DNA from: Actinomycetota bacterium
GTDB lineage: Bacteria; Actinomycetota; Actinomycetes; Mycobacteriales; HKI-0501
Assembly: GCA_030840805.1 (NCBI GenBank)
Contig: JAVEDU010000038.1
Span: 28,533 to 92,532, forward strand
Reading direction: 5' to 3'
Length of the DNA stretch: 64,000 nucleotides
A program made the translations under genes and the position numbers. A model generated the notes under the pieces. It was given only the letters and a program-made list of their open reading frames with translations, did no database searches and had not been told where the DNA came from. Positions 56,329-64,000 of the stretch are shown here, in pieces (positions within the stretch are counted from its first letter, which is position 1; the number at the start of each line of letters is the position of its first letter).

Positions 56329-56647
56329 GTGTTCCTCCTGATGTGCCCGGCACCGGTCCGGTCAGCGCGGAGGCTAGGGGAAAACCGTGGCCGTTGTGGG
56401 TACAAGTGCATTTCGTGACGATGTGGTTACCCGATGCGCCGGCGGAGGGATGCCGTCACCGGCGGCGCACGGCCCCCGGTCGCGCGCCGCCCCGGCTCCG
56501 TCTGACCGTCCTCCACACGCTTGTCCGGGAGGTTGTCCACAGCGCCGCGCGTCACATGCCTCGGCCGAGATCGCGCTGTGGACAACGGAAATCGGGTCCA
56601 GGGGAGGGCATATCGTTCGCGCGGCTGTCCGATTGGAGGTGGGACCG
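56329..56647. other. 319-base intergenic region between divergent permease and HNH genes
   Basis: It holds the permease ribosome site at the left, an unannotated GC-rich stretch, and at the right the inverted DnaA-box-like pair (56532-56586) and the ribosome site GGAGGTG of the HNH gene. A possible -10 element is CATATC (56609-56614). No credible gene is seen. Confidence 0.6.
56532..56586. repeat. Perfect 13-bp inverted repeat containing two DnaA-box-like sites
   Basis: GTTGTCCACAGCG (56532-56544) and CGCTGTGGACAAC (56574-56586) are exact inverted copies 29 bases apart. Each contains TTGTCCACA, the actinobacterial form of the DnaA box. A partial direct copy, TTGTCC, lies at 56521-56526. Confidence 0.75.
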
Positions 56648-58042
56648 ATGAGCACCCTCGACTCGGCGATCGACGAGCTCGCCGCCGTGGATCCCGCGAG
56701 CGTGCCCAGGACGGTGCTCGCCGAGGACCTCGTCGTGATCGACCGAGCCCTCGCCCGCCTGGCCGGAGAGCGCGCCCGGCGCATCGCGGTGTTCGATGCC
56801 GCCGACGGCCGCGCGGCGGACGGCGCGGTCACCACCGCGGCGTGGCTCCGTCAGGCCTGCCGCACCGGTGGGCACGAGTCCCGCAGCCAGGTGCGGGTCT
56901 CGGCGCAGCTACGTGACCTGCCCGCCACCGCGGCCGCGCTGGAGTCGGGGGAGATCGGCTGGGCGCATGCCGTGGTGCTGGCACCCGTGCTCAGCAAGGC
57001 CCGCGCCATCCTGGAGCCCGAGGGCGCGCGTGAGCTCGAGGCGACGCTGCTGGAGCTGGCGCGGGTGGAGAGCCCCGACCAGCTGGCGATCGCCGCCCGC
57101 CGCGTGCGGTACCTGCTCGACCCCGACGGCGAACTCGCCCGGGCTGACCGGGACTTCCGGCGGCGGTGGCTGGCCACCGCGGTCACGCCCGAGGGGCTCG
57201 TCCACATCCAGGGCGTGCTGGACGCGGAGGGCGGCGCCACAGTGCTCACCGCGCTCGACGCCCACATGCCGCCGCCGTCGCCCGAGGAGACCCGTAGCCG
57301 TGCCCAGGTGCGGGCGGATGCGCTGGTCGAGCTCGCCGCCGGGCAGCTCGCGGAGGGTCAGCTCCCGACCGTGGCCGGGCGACGCCCACAGCTGACCCTC
57401 ACCGCCGACCTGGGCACGCTGCAACGCGCGCTCGGAGCCGCGACCGCGGTCGGGGGCGGTATCCCGTCGCGTGACACGACCGCCGCGCCCCACGATGCCG
57501 TGGGTGGGACAGACGCCGTGGCTGGGACAGGCGGCGCCGAGGGGAAGGGCGTGGACTGGAAGGGCGTGGTGCTCGGGCGGCTCGGGGCCGAGCTGGGCTG
57601 GACCGGCCCGATCCCACCCGAGGCCGCGCGCCGGATCGCCTGCGACTCCACCGTCACCCGGCTCCTGCTCGGCCCGGACGGTCAGCCCCTGAACCTCGGA
57701 CGCAGGTGCCGGCTGGTCAGCTCCGGCCAGCGGGTCGCCCTGGCGCAGCGCGACCGGGGCTGCATCTTCCCCCGTTGCGACCGGCCGCCCGAGTGGTGCG
57801 ACGCCCACCACCTACAGAGCTGGGTCGACGGCGGGCGTACCGACATCGACCACCTGTGCCTGTTGTGCCGGTTCCACCATCGCTTCACGCACGAGGGCGG
57901 CTGGACGGTCACCCGTGATCCCCTCGGCCGGTTCACCGTCGAACCACCCGGGAGCCCCGAGGCCACCCCGACATCGAAGGCGGCGTTCCGCAGCGGCGCG
58001 CGCGTGGGTATGCCGCGGGTGCGGCGCGGAGCCCGTACCTAG
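56648..58042 (+). CDS. DUF222/HNH protein (13E12 repeat family)
   Basis: 464 residues. N-terminal DUF222 region (about 1-300, helical: AIDELAAVDPASVPRTVLAEDLVVIDRALARLAGERARRIAVFDAADG, GEIGWAHAVVLAPVLSKARAIL), a glycine-rich low-complexity linker (about 275-310) and a C-terminal HNH nuclease domain: CIFPRCDRPPEWCDAHHLQSWVDGG, then TDIDHLCLLCRFHH, with zinc cysteines. The usual Asn of the HNH core appears as His (IDHL). These proteins are multicopy in actinobacteria and linked with mobile REP13E12 sequences in M. tuberculosis. GGAGGTG precedes the ATG. Stop shared with the convergent gene as CTAG. Confidence 0.88.
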   Translation: MSTLDSAIDELAAVDPASVPRTVLAEDLVVIDRALARLAGERARRIAVFDAADGRAADGAVTTAAWLRQACRTGGHESRSQVRVSAQLRDLPATAAALESGEIGWAHAVVLAPVLSKARAILEPEGARELEATLLELARVESPDQLAIAARRVRYLLDPDGELARADRDFRRRWLATAVTPEGLVHIQGVLDAEGGATVLTALDAHMPPPSPEETRSRAQVRADALVELAAGQLAEGQLPTVAGRRPQLTLTADLGTLQRALGAATAVGGGIPSRDTTAAPHDAVGGTDAVAGTGGAEGKGVDWKGVVLGRLGAELGWTGPIPPEAARRIACDSTVTRLLLGPDGQPLNLGRRCRLVSSGQRVALAQRDRGCIFPRCDRPPEWCDAHHLQSWVDGGRTDIDHLCLLCRFHHRFTHEGGWTVTRDPLGRFTVEPPGSPEATPTSKAAFRSGARVGMPRVRRGART

Positions 58043-59271
58043 CGCCCCACCGCGGAGCGGACGTGGCGGACCAGCGCCCGGAGGCGCGCCGCCGCCACCG
58101 CCCCCATGAGACGCATCGGCCGCACCGCCACGGCGGGCCGGGAGGAGGCGTGGGATGCGCCGGTGTCCGATCCCGGCCCGGCAATCGCGGCCGCCGCCAC
58201 CGCCTCGGCGAACTGCTCGAACAGTCGGCGGCTCACGTCCCCCGCGAGCGCGCGGCCGAACTGGGCGATGCGGCCGGCGAGATAGACGTCCGCCTGGGCC
58301 CGCAGGGTCGTGCCTTCGCCGACGGCCTCGGCGGTCAACCGGATGTCGGCGTGGGTCTGCGCGCCCCCGGCGTCGGTGCCGTGGGCGAGCACATGGAGCC
58401 GGTGGGCACCGGGGTCCCGCTCGGTGACCTGGGCGAACCCGGCGAAGGACAGCCGGATCGGTCCCACCGCGACCCGTGCGCGGCCCCGGTAGCGGTCGCC
58501 GGGGAGACGTTCGGTCAGCTCCGCCCCGGGCAGGCAGCGGGCGAGCAGGTCGACGTCGTCGAGCACCCGCCACACCTCCGCCAACGGCGCCGCCACCTGG
58601 CTGGCGACGTCGACGGTCGCGGCCGGACGCCCGGCGGGGAGCCGGATGTCCTCGTGGGCCCCGGTGTCGCCGGCCGGAGCCGCGTCGCCGCCGTCGGCCG
58701 GAGGAACGCCGCCGATGCCGGGTGACACGGCCCGACCCCGGTCCGCGAGCGCATGCGCGCCGCAGTTCCGCGGCCCGGGGATGCCGTCCGGGTGTGCGTC
58801 GGCCACGTCCGCGACCGCGGCGATGATGTTGCGGTAGCCCGTGCACCGGCACAGCACCCCGGACAGCTCGGCGGGCAGCGACGCCGGCTCGATGTCCGTT
58901 CCGTCGGCCAGCAGGTCGTACGAGCTCATCAGGAACCCGGGCGTGCAGAACCCGCACTGGAGCGCGTGATGCCGGCTGAACGCCTCCTGCAGTGGGTGCT
59001 GCGCGTCGGGCCGGCCGAGCCCCTCGACCGTGACGATCTCCGCGCCGTCGAGCTGGACCGCGAACAGCAGGCAGGAGCGCGCCGCGTCGCCGTCCACCAG
59101 CACCGTGCACATGCCGCAGACCCCGTGCTCGCAGCCGAGGTGCGTCCCGGTGAGCCCGAGGCGGTCCCGGAGGGTGTCGGCGAGCGTCACGCGGGCGGGC
59201 ACGGTCAACGTGACCGGGTTGCCGTTCACGGTGAGGCGTACGTCCAACGACTCACGTGCGGCGGAGCTCAT
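58039..59271 (-). CDS. Molybdenum hydroxylase [2Fe-2S] subunit fused to a CoxG (SRPBCC) domain
   Basis: 410 residues. Residues 1-165 are a normal small subunit: plant-type cluster LGCEHGVCGMCTVLVDG...C and second cluster CGFCTPGFLMS, LCRCTGYRNI. A linker follows (about 166-217), then a CoxG/SRPBCC domain (about 218-362: VAAPLAEVWRVLDDVDLLARCLPGAEL, YRGRARVAVGPIRLSFAGFA) and a basic amphipathic tail, MRLMGAVAAARLRALVRHV. In CO oxidisers CoxG is a separate membrane-anchoring protein reported to handle menaquinone. Fusion would tether electron transfer to the membrane. Overlaps the FAD subunit gene (ATGA). Probably acts on a CoA ester, given its ligase neighbour. Confidence 0.88.
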   Translation of the reverse strand: MSSAARESLDVRLTVNGNPVTLTVPARVTLADTLRDRLGLTGTHLGCEHGVCGMCTVLVDGDAARSCLLFAVQLDGAEIVTVEGLGRPDAQHPLQEAFSRHHALQCGFCTPGFLMSSYDLLADGTDIEPASLPAELSGVLCRCTGYRNIIAAVADVADAHPDGIPGPRNCGAHALADRGRAVSPGIGGVPPADGGDAAPAGDTGAHEDIRLPAGRPAATVDVASQVAAPLAEVWRVLDDVDLLARCLPGAELTERLPGDRYRGRARVAVGPIRLSFAGFAQVTERDPGAHRLHVLAHGTDAGGAQTHADIRLTAEAVGEGTTLRAQADVYLAGRIAQFGRALAGDVSRRLFEQFAEAVAAAAIAGPGSDTGASHASSRPAVAVRPMRLMGAVAAARLRALVRHVRSAVGR

Positions 59272-60131
59272 CGTGCCTCCTCGGCGCGCCGCCGGGCGGC
59301 GATCAGCTCCCGGGCGGCAAGGACGGTCAGCAGGCGGCGGCGGTACCCGGCGGAGCCGTGTGCGTCCCCGGCGGTGTCCACGAGCGCGGTGGCGACCGGC
59401 TCCAGCGCCTCGCGCAGCGCGGCCTCGTCGTCGGTGAGCAGGTCCGTGACGTCGCGCCGGACCGGCCGGTCCGACACCCCGAAGGCGCACAGCACGGCCT
59501 CGCGGACCGCGCCGGCGTCGTCCAGGGCCACCCGCGTCGCGACGCCCGCGAGCGCGAAGTCGCCGTGCCGCCGCGCAAGCTCGGCAAAACCGAACCCCTC
59601 GCCCCGGTCCGCGACCGGGAACCGCGCCGCGACCAGTACCTCGGCGGGCCCCACCACGGTGGTCATCGCGCCGATGAAGAACTCCAGCGCCGGCACGGTA
59701 CGTGCCCCGTCCGGCCCCACCACGTCGAGTTCCGCCCGGAGGCAGCAGGCGACCGCGGGCAGCTCGGCGGCGGGGTCGGCGTGCGCGAGGCTGCCGCACA
59801 CCGTGCCGCGGCTTCGCAGCTCCCGGTGCCCGACCCACGGCAGGGCCATCCGCAGCAACGGGACGGACGTGGTGAGGTCGTCGCGTTCGACCCGGCGCTG
59901 GCGTACCGCCGCGCCGATCTCCACCGTGTCACCGATCCGGCGCAGGGAGGACAGCCCGTCCACCGCGCCGATGTCGACGAGGATGGCCGGGCGCGCCAGT
60001 CGCATGGCGAGGACGGGCACCAGCGACTGACCGCCGGCCAGCACCTTCGCGTCGCCGTCGGCGTCCACCAGCTCGCTCACGGCATCGCCGACCGTGGTGG
60101 GCCGGACGTACGCGAACGGGGCTGCCTTCAT
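59268..60131 (-). CDS. Molybdenum hydroxylase FAD subunit
   Basis: 287 residues of the CoxM/CutM family: FAYVRPTTVGDAVSELVD, the FAD motif VLAGGQSLVPVLAMRLARPAILVDI, ELRSRGTVCGSLAHADPAAELPAVA, and C-terminal CO-dehydrogenase flavoprotein domain. Passes electrons from the [2Fe-2S] subunit to an acceptor. It starts directly after the crotonase gene (60132) and overlaps the small-subunit gene, so the order on the minus strand is ligase, L, crotonase, M, S-CoxG. Confidence 0.9.
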   Translation of the reverse strand: MKAAPFAYVRPTTVGDAVSELVDADGDAKVLAGGQSLVPVLAMRLARPAILVDIGAVDGLSSLRRIGDTVEIGAAVRQRRVERDDLTTSVPLLRMALPWVGHRELRSRGTVCGSLAHADPAAELPAVACCLRAELDVVGPDGARTVPALEFFIGAMTTVVGPAEVLVAARFPVADRGEGFGFAELARRHGDFALAGVATRVALDDAGAVREAVLCAFGVSDRPVRRDVTDLLTDDEAALREALEPVATALVDTAGDAHGSAGYRRRLLTVLAARELIAARRRAEEAR

Positions 60132-60911
60132 TCAGCGTCCCTGGAACTTCGGGGCCCGCTTCTCGCCGAACGCGGCCACGCCCTCGGCGAAGTCCGCGCT
60201 GGACCGCAGCATCGCGTACGCCTTCCGCTCCAGCTCGATGCCGGTGTACAGCGGACCGTCCACACCGCGGTCGAGCACCTCCTTGGCGGTCCGCAATGCC
60301 AGGGGAGAGAAGCCGAGCAGGGTCGTCACCACCGTCTCCACCGCCTCGTCGAGCGCGGCGCGGTCGGGGCAGACCGCGGCGAGCAGTCCCCAGTCGCCGG
60401 CCTGCGGTGCCTTGATCCGCGTACCGGTCATCACGTGGTACTTCGCCCGGCTGGGCCCGATGATCCGGGACAGCCGCTGCGTACCGCCGGAGCCGGGGAT
60501 CATGCCGAGCCGCATCTCGGGGAGGGCGAACTGGCTGCGTTCGGTCGCAATCCGGATGTCGCAGGACAACACCATCTCCAGCCCCACACCGAAGCAGTAG
60601 CCGTCCACGGCGGCGATCACCGGCTTCTGGCTCCGCGACGCGGCCGTGACGTTGTGGCCGAGGTCGGTGAAGTCGATGGGGTCGACCTCCATGAACCCGG
60701 CGATGTCACCGCCGGAGGAGAACTGGTCGCCGTCGCCGCGGATCACCACGACCCGCACGTCCGGGTCCGCGTCGATCTCGGCGAACCGTTCCGCCACCGA
60801 CTGGCGCATCTCCCAGGTGATGACGTTGTACGGGCCGTTGTCCACGGTCAGGTAGGCCACCCGGCCCTCGTGGCCACGGTCCAGGCGGATCTCGCCTCCG
60901 GTCAGTGCCAT
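60132..60911 (-). CDS. Enoyl-CoA hydratase/isomerase family protein (candidate 2-oxoglutaryl-CoA hydrolase HmfE)
   Basis: 259 residues of the crotonase fold: TVDNGPYNVITWEMRQ, FSSGGDIAGFME (oxyanion hole), AVDGYCFGVGLEMVLSCDIRIA, FALPEMRLGMIPGSGGTQRL, C-terminal FAEGVAAFGEKRAPKFQGR. Both glutamates used by hydratases (GLEM and LPEM) are kept. It sits between subunit genes of a molybdenum hydroxylase, exactly as HmfE does in 2-furoate clusters, where a crotonase homologue hydrolyses 2-oxoglutaryl-CoA. Hydratase activity on a CoA-bound heteroaromatic is the alternative. Confidence 0.87.
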   Translation of the reverse strand: MALTGGEIRLDRGHEGRVAYLTVDNGPYNVITWEMRQSVAERFAEIDADPDVRVVVIRGDGDQFSSGGDIAGFMEVDPIDFTDLGHNVTAASRSQKPVIAAVDGYCFGVGLEMVLSCDIRIATERSQFALPEMRLGMIPGSGGTQRLSRIIGPSRAKYHVMTGTRIKAPQAGDWGLLAAVCPDRAALDEAVETVVTTLLGFSPLALRTAKEVLDRGVDGPLYTGIELERKAYAMLRSSADFAEGVAAFGEKRAPKFQGR

Positions 60912-60914
60912 GCG

Positions 60915-63329
60915 TCAGAACACTCCTCGGTCGCTCGTACGGGCGGACAGCAGGTCGTGCAGCAGGCTTCCGTGCAGGGGAAGCGAGGTGATCTCGACGC
61001 CGGCGGGCGCGAGGGCGTCGGCGACCGCGTTGGCGATCGCGACGGGCATGCTCATGCTGCTGCCCTCGCCGCACCCCTTCGCGCCGAGCCGGGTGAACGG
61101 GGACGGCGTCTCCAGGTGGGAGCTCACCAGCGGGAAGTCCGCCTCGGCGGCCGTCGGGCAGAGGTAGTCCATGAAGGTCGCCGACGTGGGCTGTCCCGAG
61201 TCCGCGTACCGGAACTCCTCGTACAGCGCGCCGCCGAGCCCGTGGACGAGCGCGCCGTGCACCTGACCGTCGAGCAGCTGCGGGTTGAGGATCGTGCCTG
61301 CGTCGTGGACCGACGAGACCTGCTCGATCCGGATCTCGAGTGTCAGCGGGTCGATCCGCACCGCGACCACCTCGGCGACGAAGCCGTAGCAGAGGCTGGA
61401 GTTGATCTGGTCGTCCTCGGTCGGCCCCTGGGCCTGCGGGGGGCTGAACGCGGCCTCGGCGTACAGCGACGCGGGCGCGCCGGGGGGCAGGGCGCCGGGG
61501 TCCCAGTGCACGAGTCCGGCCGCGTGCCGGAACGCGACGGACTGCCCGCTCGCCGGGTCATGCACCTCGCCGCCGGCCAGCTCCAGGGTCTCCGCCTTCG
61601 CGTCGAGCAACACCCCTGCCGCGGTACGGATCGTCGCCGCGATCCGGTCCGTGGCCTCCACGAGCGCGCTGGTGACGAGCGGCGCGAACCGGGACGAGTA
61701 GCTGCCGGACGTGACCGTCCACGGCGTCGTGGCGGTGTCCATGTCGATCACGACGCGGACGGACGTGGTCGGCAACCCGAGCTGGTCCGCCACGATCTGC
61801 CGCGCGACGGTGGCGTGACCCTGGCCCTGCGGGACGCTGCCGAGGAGGGCCGTGACGACGCCCTGGGCGTCGACGCTGACCCGGACGTGCTCGGTCGAGC
61901 CGGACTTGCCCCGGCCGGACGCGCGGTCGGCGGCGGGGGTGGCGAGGCCGACGTACCCGATGTTCGTCCCGGACGGGTCGACCACCGCCGCGATGCCGAT
62001 GCCGTAGAACTCCCCGCGCCCGCGCGCCTCGACCTGCCTTGCCCGGAGGGCCGGATAGTCCACCTGGGACAGCGCGAGCTCGAACGCGCGCGGGTAGTCG
62101 CCCGAGTCGTACACGCCGCCGCTCGGCGTCCGGTACGGGAACGCGTCGGCGCCGATGAGGTTCCGCCGCCGTGCCTCCGCCGGGTCGAGGTCGCAGGCCG
62201 CGGCCACGGCGTCCATCAGGCGCTCGAGGCCGAAGTACAGCTGCTGGCCGCCGAAGCCACGGTTCAGCCCGGTGGGGGCCTTGTTGGTGACGACGGCCCT
62301 GGCGCGCAGCTCGACGGCGCCGATCCGGTATGCCCCGGTGAGGTTGCCGAAGCATCGGTACAGCGTGCTGGGCTCGGGCGGGCGCAGGTACGCCCCGACG
62401 TTGTCCACCAGGTCCACGCGCAGCGCCCGCACACGGCCGTCACCATCGACCGCCGCCTCGAACGCCATCGCCCGGTCCGCGCCGGAGGAGCTGGCGAGAA
62501 GGTGCTCGGTGCGGTCCTCGGTCCACCGCACCGGGCGGCCGGCGTGCTTGCTGGCGAGCGCCATCAGGGTGACGTACGGGTAGACGGCCGACTTGATCCC
62601 GAAGCTGCCACCGATGTCGGCCGGCACGTGGAGCCGGAACCGCGACACCGGCAGACCCAGCGCGCCCGCGACGACGGGGACCATCGTGAACGGGCCGTGG
62701 AAGTTGGCCCAGGCCTCGACGGCCGGGCCGTCCTCCTCGTCCCGCCACTCGGCGACCACGCTGTAGCACTCCATCGGCACGGAGGAGTAGCGCGGGAAGG
62801 TGTACTCGCCGCGCACCACGCGGGCGGCTGCGGCGAACTCCTCCTCGATCGGTCCGAAGTGGAACGTCCGGTCGGTGGCGACGTTGCTGTCCGCCTCCCC
62901 GTGCAGCCGGGGGGCGTCGTCCTCGAGCGCCTCCCGGGTGTCGAGGACCGCGGGGAGCGGCTCGTACCGGACCTCCACGAGCTCGGCGGCGTCCTCGGCG
63001 GTATAGCGATCGGTGGCGATCACCACCGCCACGGGCTCGCCGACGTACCGCACGCGGTCGGTGCCGGTCGGGTAGTACGGCATGGGCGTCCGCACCGAGA
63101 GCGGGAACGGGCGTAGCGCCGCGGTCACCTCGTCCGGACCGATGACGGCGGTCACGCCGGGATGCGCGAGGGCCCGGCTCAGGTCGATTCCGCGGACGTG
63201 CGCGTGCGGGTGGGGGCTGCGCACCACGGCGGCCACCAGCGTGCCGGGCAGCGGGTCGGTGTCGTCGAGGAACCGGCCGCGCCCGCAGAGCAGCGGGCCG
63301 TCCTCGATCCGGGCGGGTCCGCCGGTCAT
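60915..63329 (-). CDS. Molybdenum hydroxylase large (molybdopterin) subunit
   Basis: 804 residues, normal for the family. Domains: hammerhead part GRFLDDTDPLPGTLVAAVVRSPHPHAHV, VRYVGEPVAVVIATDR; MoCo part VPADIGGSFGIKSAVYPY, NKAPTGLNRGFGGQQLYFGLERLMD, PQGQGHATVARQIV, and catalytic Glu in LGAKGCGEGSSMSMPVAIANAV. It lacks both AYRCSFR (true CO dehydrogenase) and AYRGAGR (form II) at the active-site loop, so it is neither. Hydroxylates a substrate, probably a CoA thioester, with water. Overlaps the ligase gene (ATGA). Confidence 0.9.
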   Translation of the reverse strand: MTGGPARIEDGPLLCGRGRFLDDTDPLPGTLVAAVVRSPHPHAHVRGIDLSRALAHPGVTAVIGPDEVTAALRPFPLSVRTPMPYYPTGTDRVRYVGEPVAVVIATDRYTAEDAAELVEVRYEPLPAVLDTREALEDDAPRLHGEADSNVATDRTFHFGPIEEEFAAAARVVRGEYTFPRYSSVPMECYSVVAEWRDEEDGPAVEAWANFHGPFTMVPVVAGALGLPVSRFRLHVPADIGGSFGIKSAVYPYVTLMALASKHAGRPVRWTEDRTEHLLASSSGADRAMAFEAAVDGDGRVRALRVDLVDNVGAYLRPPEPSTLYRCFGNLTGAYRIGAVELRARAVVTNKAPTGLNRGFGGQQLYFGLERLMDAVAAACDLDPAEARRRNLIGADAFPYRTPSGGVYDSGDYPRAFELALSQVDYPALRARQVEARGRGEFYGIGIAAVVDPSGTNIGYVGLATPAADRASGRGKSGSTEHVRVSVDAQGVVTALLGSVPQGQGHATVARQIVADQLGLPTTSVRVVIDMDTATTPWTVTSGSYSSRFAPLVTSALVEATDRIAATIRTAAGVLLDAKAETLELAGGEVHDPASGQSVAFRHAAGLVHWDPGALPPGAPASLYAEAAFSPPQAQGPTEDDQINSSLCYGFVAEVVAVRIDPLTLEIRIEQVSSVHDAGTILNPQLLDGQVHGALVHGLGGALYEEFRYADSGQPTSATFMDYLCPTAAEADFPLVSSHLETPSPFTRLGAKGCGEGSSMSMPVAIANAVADALAPAGVEITSLPLHGSLLHDLLSARTSDRGVF

Positions 63330-64000
63330 GCGCCGCGCTCCCGTCCGGTACGCAGCTCCGCGAGGGGCTCGTACTCGCCCGCGACGAGGCGGCGCCGCAG
63401 GATCTTGCCGACCGCGGACTTCGGGATCGTGGACACGGCGACGATGCGCTTGGGTCGTTTCAGGGACGGCAGTCCGGATCCGTCGCGCGCGTACTGCTCC
63501 ACCTGCCGCACCGCGTCGTCGGGCGCCACGCCGGCCCGGGGAAGGACGAACGCGGTGACGGCGTGCCCCCACTGGTCGTCCGGGATCCCCACGACGACCA
63601 CGTCGTCCACCGCGGGGCACCGGACGAGGGCCGCCTCGATCTCATCGGGGTAGAGGTTCTCCCCGCCGGAGTTGATCATGTCGTCCACGCGTCCGGACAC
63701 CCAGAGGTCACCGTCCTCGTCCGACATCGCGAGGTCGCCGGTGAGGTACCAGCCGCCGCGGATCGACTTCGCGTCCGCGTCGGGGCGCTGCCAGTAGCCG
63801 GCGAACGCCTCGGGGCTCTGCATGGACACGGCGACCTGTCCCTGCTCGCCGGGGGCGACGACCGCGTCGGGCGCAGCATCCGGGTCGGGGTCGACGAGCC
63901 GGACCCGGCCGAAGATTCCGGCCCGGCCCGCGGAGCCCGGCTTGGCCAGCACGTCCGGGCCGATGCTGAACGTGTAGATCTCGGAGGAGCCGAAGTGGTT
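63326..64000 (-). CDS. AMP-forming acyl-CoA synthetase (C-terminal part, runs off the right edge)
   Basis: 225 residues are visible from about the middle of the protein to the stop: FGSSEIYTFSIGPDVLAKPGSAGR, then GWYLTGDLAMSDEDGDLWVSGRVDDMINSGGENLYPDEIEAAL (conserved hinge) and IPKSAVGKILRRRLVAGEYEPL with the catalytic lysine. It activates a carboxylic acid to the CoA ester on which the molybdenum hydroxylase acts; in furoate clusters the equivalent is HmfD (2-furoyl-CoA synthetase). First gene of the operon within the window and coupled to the large-subunit gene (ATGA). Confidence 0.88.
   Translation of the reverse strand, partial: NHFGSSEIYTFSIGPDVLAKPGSAGRAGIFGRVRLVDPDPDAAPDAVVAPGEQGQVAVSMQSPEAFAGYWQRPDADAKSIRGGWYLTGDLAMSDEDGDLWVSGRVDDMINSGGENLYPDEIEAALVRCPAVDDVVVVGIPDDQWGHAVTAFVLPRAGVAPDDAVRQVEQYARDGSGLPSLKRPKRIVAVSTIPKSAVGKILRRRLVAGEYEPLAELRTGRERGA

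Noticed and set aside
59256..63116. 1286-codon plus-strand frame across the molybdenum hydroxylase cluster
   Set aside because: Antisense to five clearly recognised genes and without any recognisable domain.
60915..63329. Carbon monoxide dehydrogenase (CoxL)
   Set aside because: The active-site motif AYRCSFR is absent and the neighbours are a CoA ligase and a crotonase, not cox accessory genes.

Overview
The window is very GC-rich (codon third positions are almost always G or C) with dense, often overlapping genes, frequent GTG starts and many -10 hexamers lying 6-7 bases upstream of a start codon (leaderless transcripts). Together with a mycobacterium-like gene order at the left edge (methyltransferase / etfB-etfA / cysteine desulfurase / mnmA), an F420/NADP-type reductase, a homologue of the mycothiol-dependent nitroreductase and a DUF222-HNH (13E12-like) protein, this points to a high-GC actinomycete, most likely in or near the Pseudonocardiaceae. 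It looks like ordinary chromosome. No tRNA, rRNA, CRISPR array, insertion sequence or prophage was recognised.

Layout. 1-5.7 kb: end of a methyltransferase gene, electron transfer flavoprotein (etfB, etfA), then a cysteine desulfurase-mnmA tRNA thiolation operon with a PH-like and a YchJ-like protein. 5.8-14 kb: single genes of housekeeping, redox or signalling type (cytosolic HtrA-like protease, NADP reductase, CinA, DsbA-like protein, rhodanese, a PAS-GGDEF-EAL protein, a FhuF-like iron-sulfur protein, an aldo/keto reductase). 14-18.5 kb: acyl-CoA dehydrogenase and thioesterase divergent from a TetR regulator, type I methionine aminopeptidase, DUF5996. 18.6-26 kb: choline/glycine betaine operon (choline dehydrogenase broken by a frameshift, betaine aldehyde dehydrogenase, three-gene ABC importer). 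26-29.2 kb: quinone reductase, STAS protein, a biotin-carboxyltransferase fusion. 29.2-34.6 kb: IclR regulator divergent from a two-component phenol hydroxylase and catABC, giving phenol to beta-ketoadipate enol-lactone. 34.6-36.7 kb: atypical SDR and a PsiE-like membrane protein. 36.8-41.6 kb: fadA-fadB and a CaiB/BaiF CoA-transferase. 41.7-44.7 kb: proton-translocating transhydrogenase pntAA-pntAB-pntB. 44.7-50.6 kb: a broken MmcQ/YjbR gene, then a TRAP-TAXI transporter with a GlcD/GlcF 2-hydroxyacid oxidase. 50.7-52.3 kb: secreted GH25 muramidase. 52.3-56.3 kb: amino acid/amide permease, acetamidase/formamidase and acyl-CoA ligase. 56.6-58 kb: DUF222-HNH protein behind an inverted pair of DnaA-box-like sites. 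58-64 kb: a molybdenum hydroxylase cluster (CoA ligase, large subunit, crotonase, FAD subunit, and a [2Fe-2S] subunit fused to a CoxG domain) whose gene set resembles a 2-furoate (hmf) pathway.

The genes form catabolic modules that deliver acyl-CoAs, reductant and electrons: aromatics, fatty acids, choline, 2-hydroxyacids and amides enter; beta-oxidation electrons pass through EtfAB; transhydrogenase balances NADH and NADPH. The etfBA and fadAB promoters share an 11-base element in the same position, suggesting joint control of beta-oxidation. The most unusual items are the CoxS-CoxG fusion, the BCCP-carboxyltransferase without biotin carboxylase, two genes broken by small indels, a probable CTG start, and three convergent gene pairs that share a CTAG as both stop codons.
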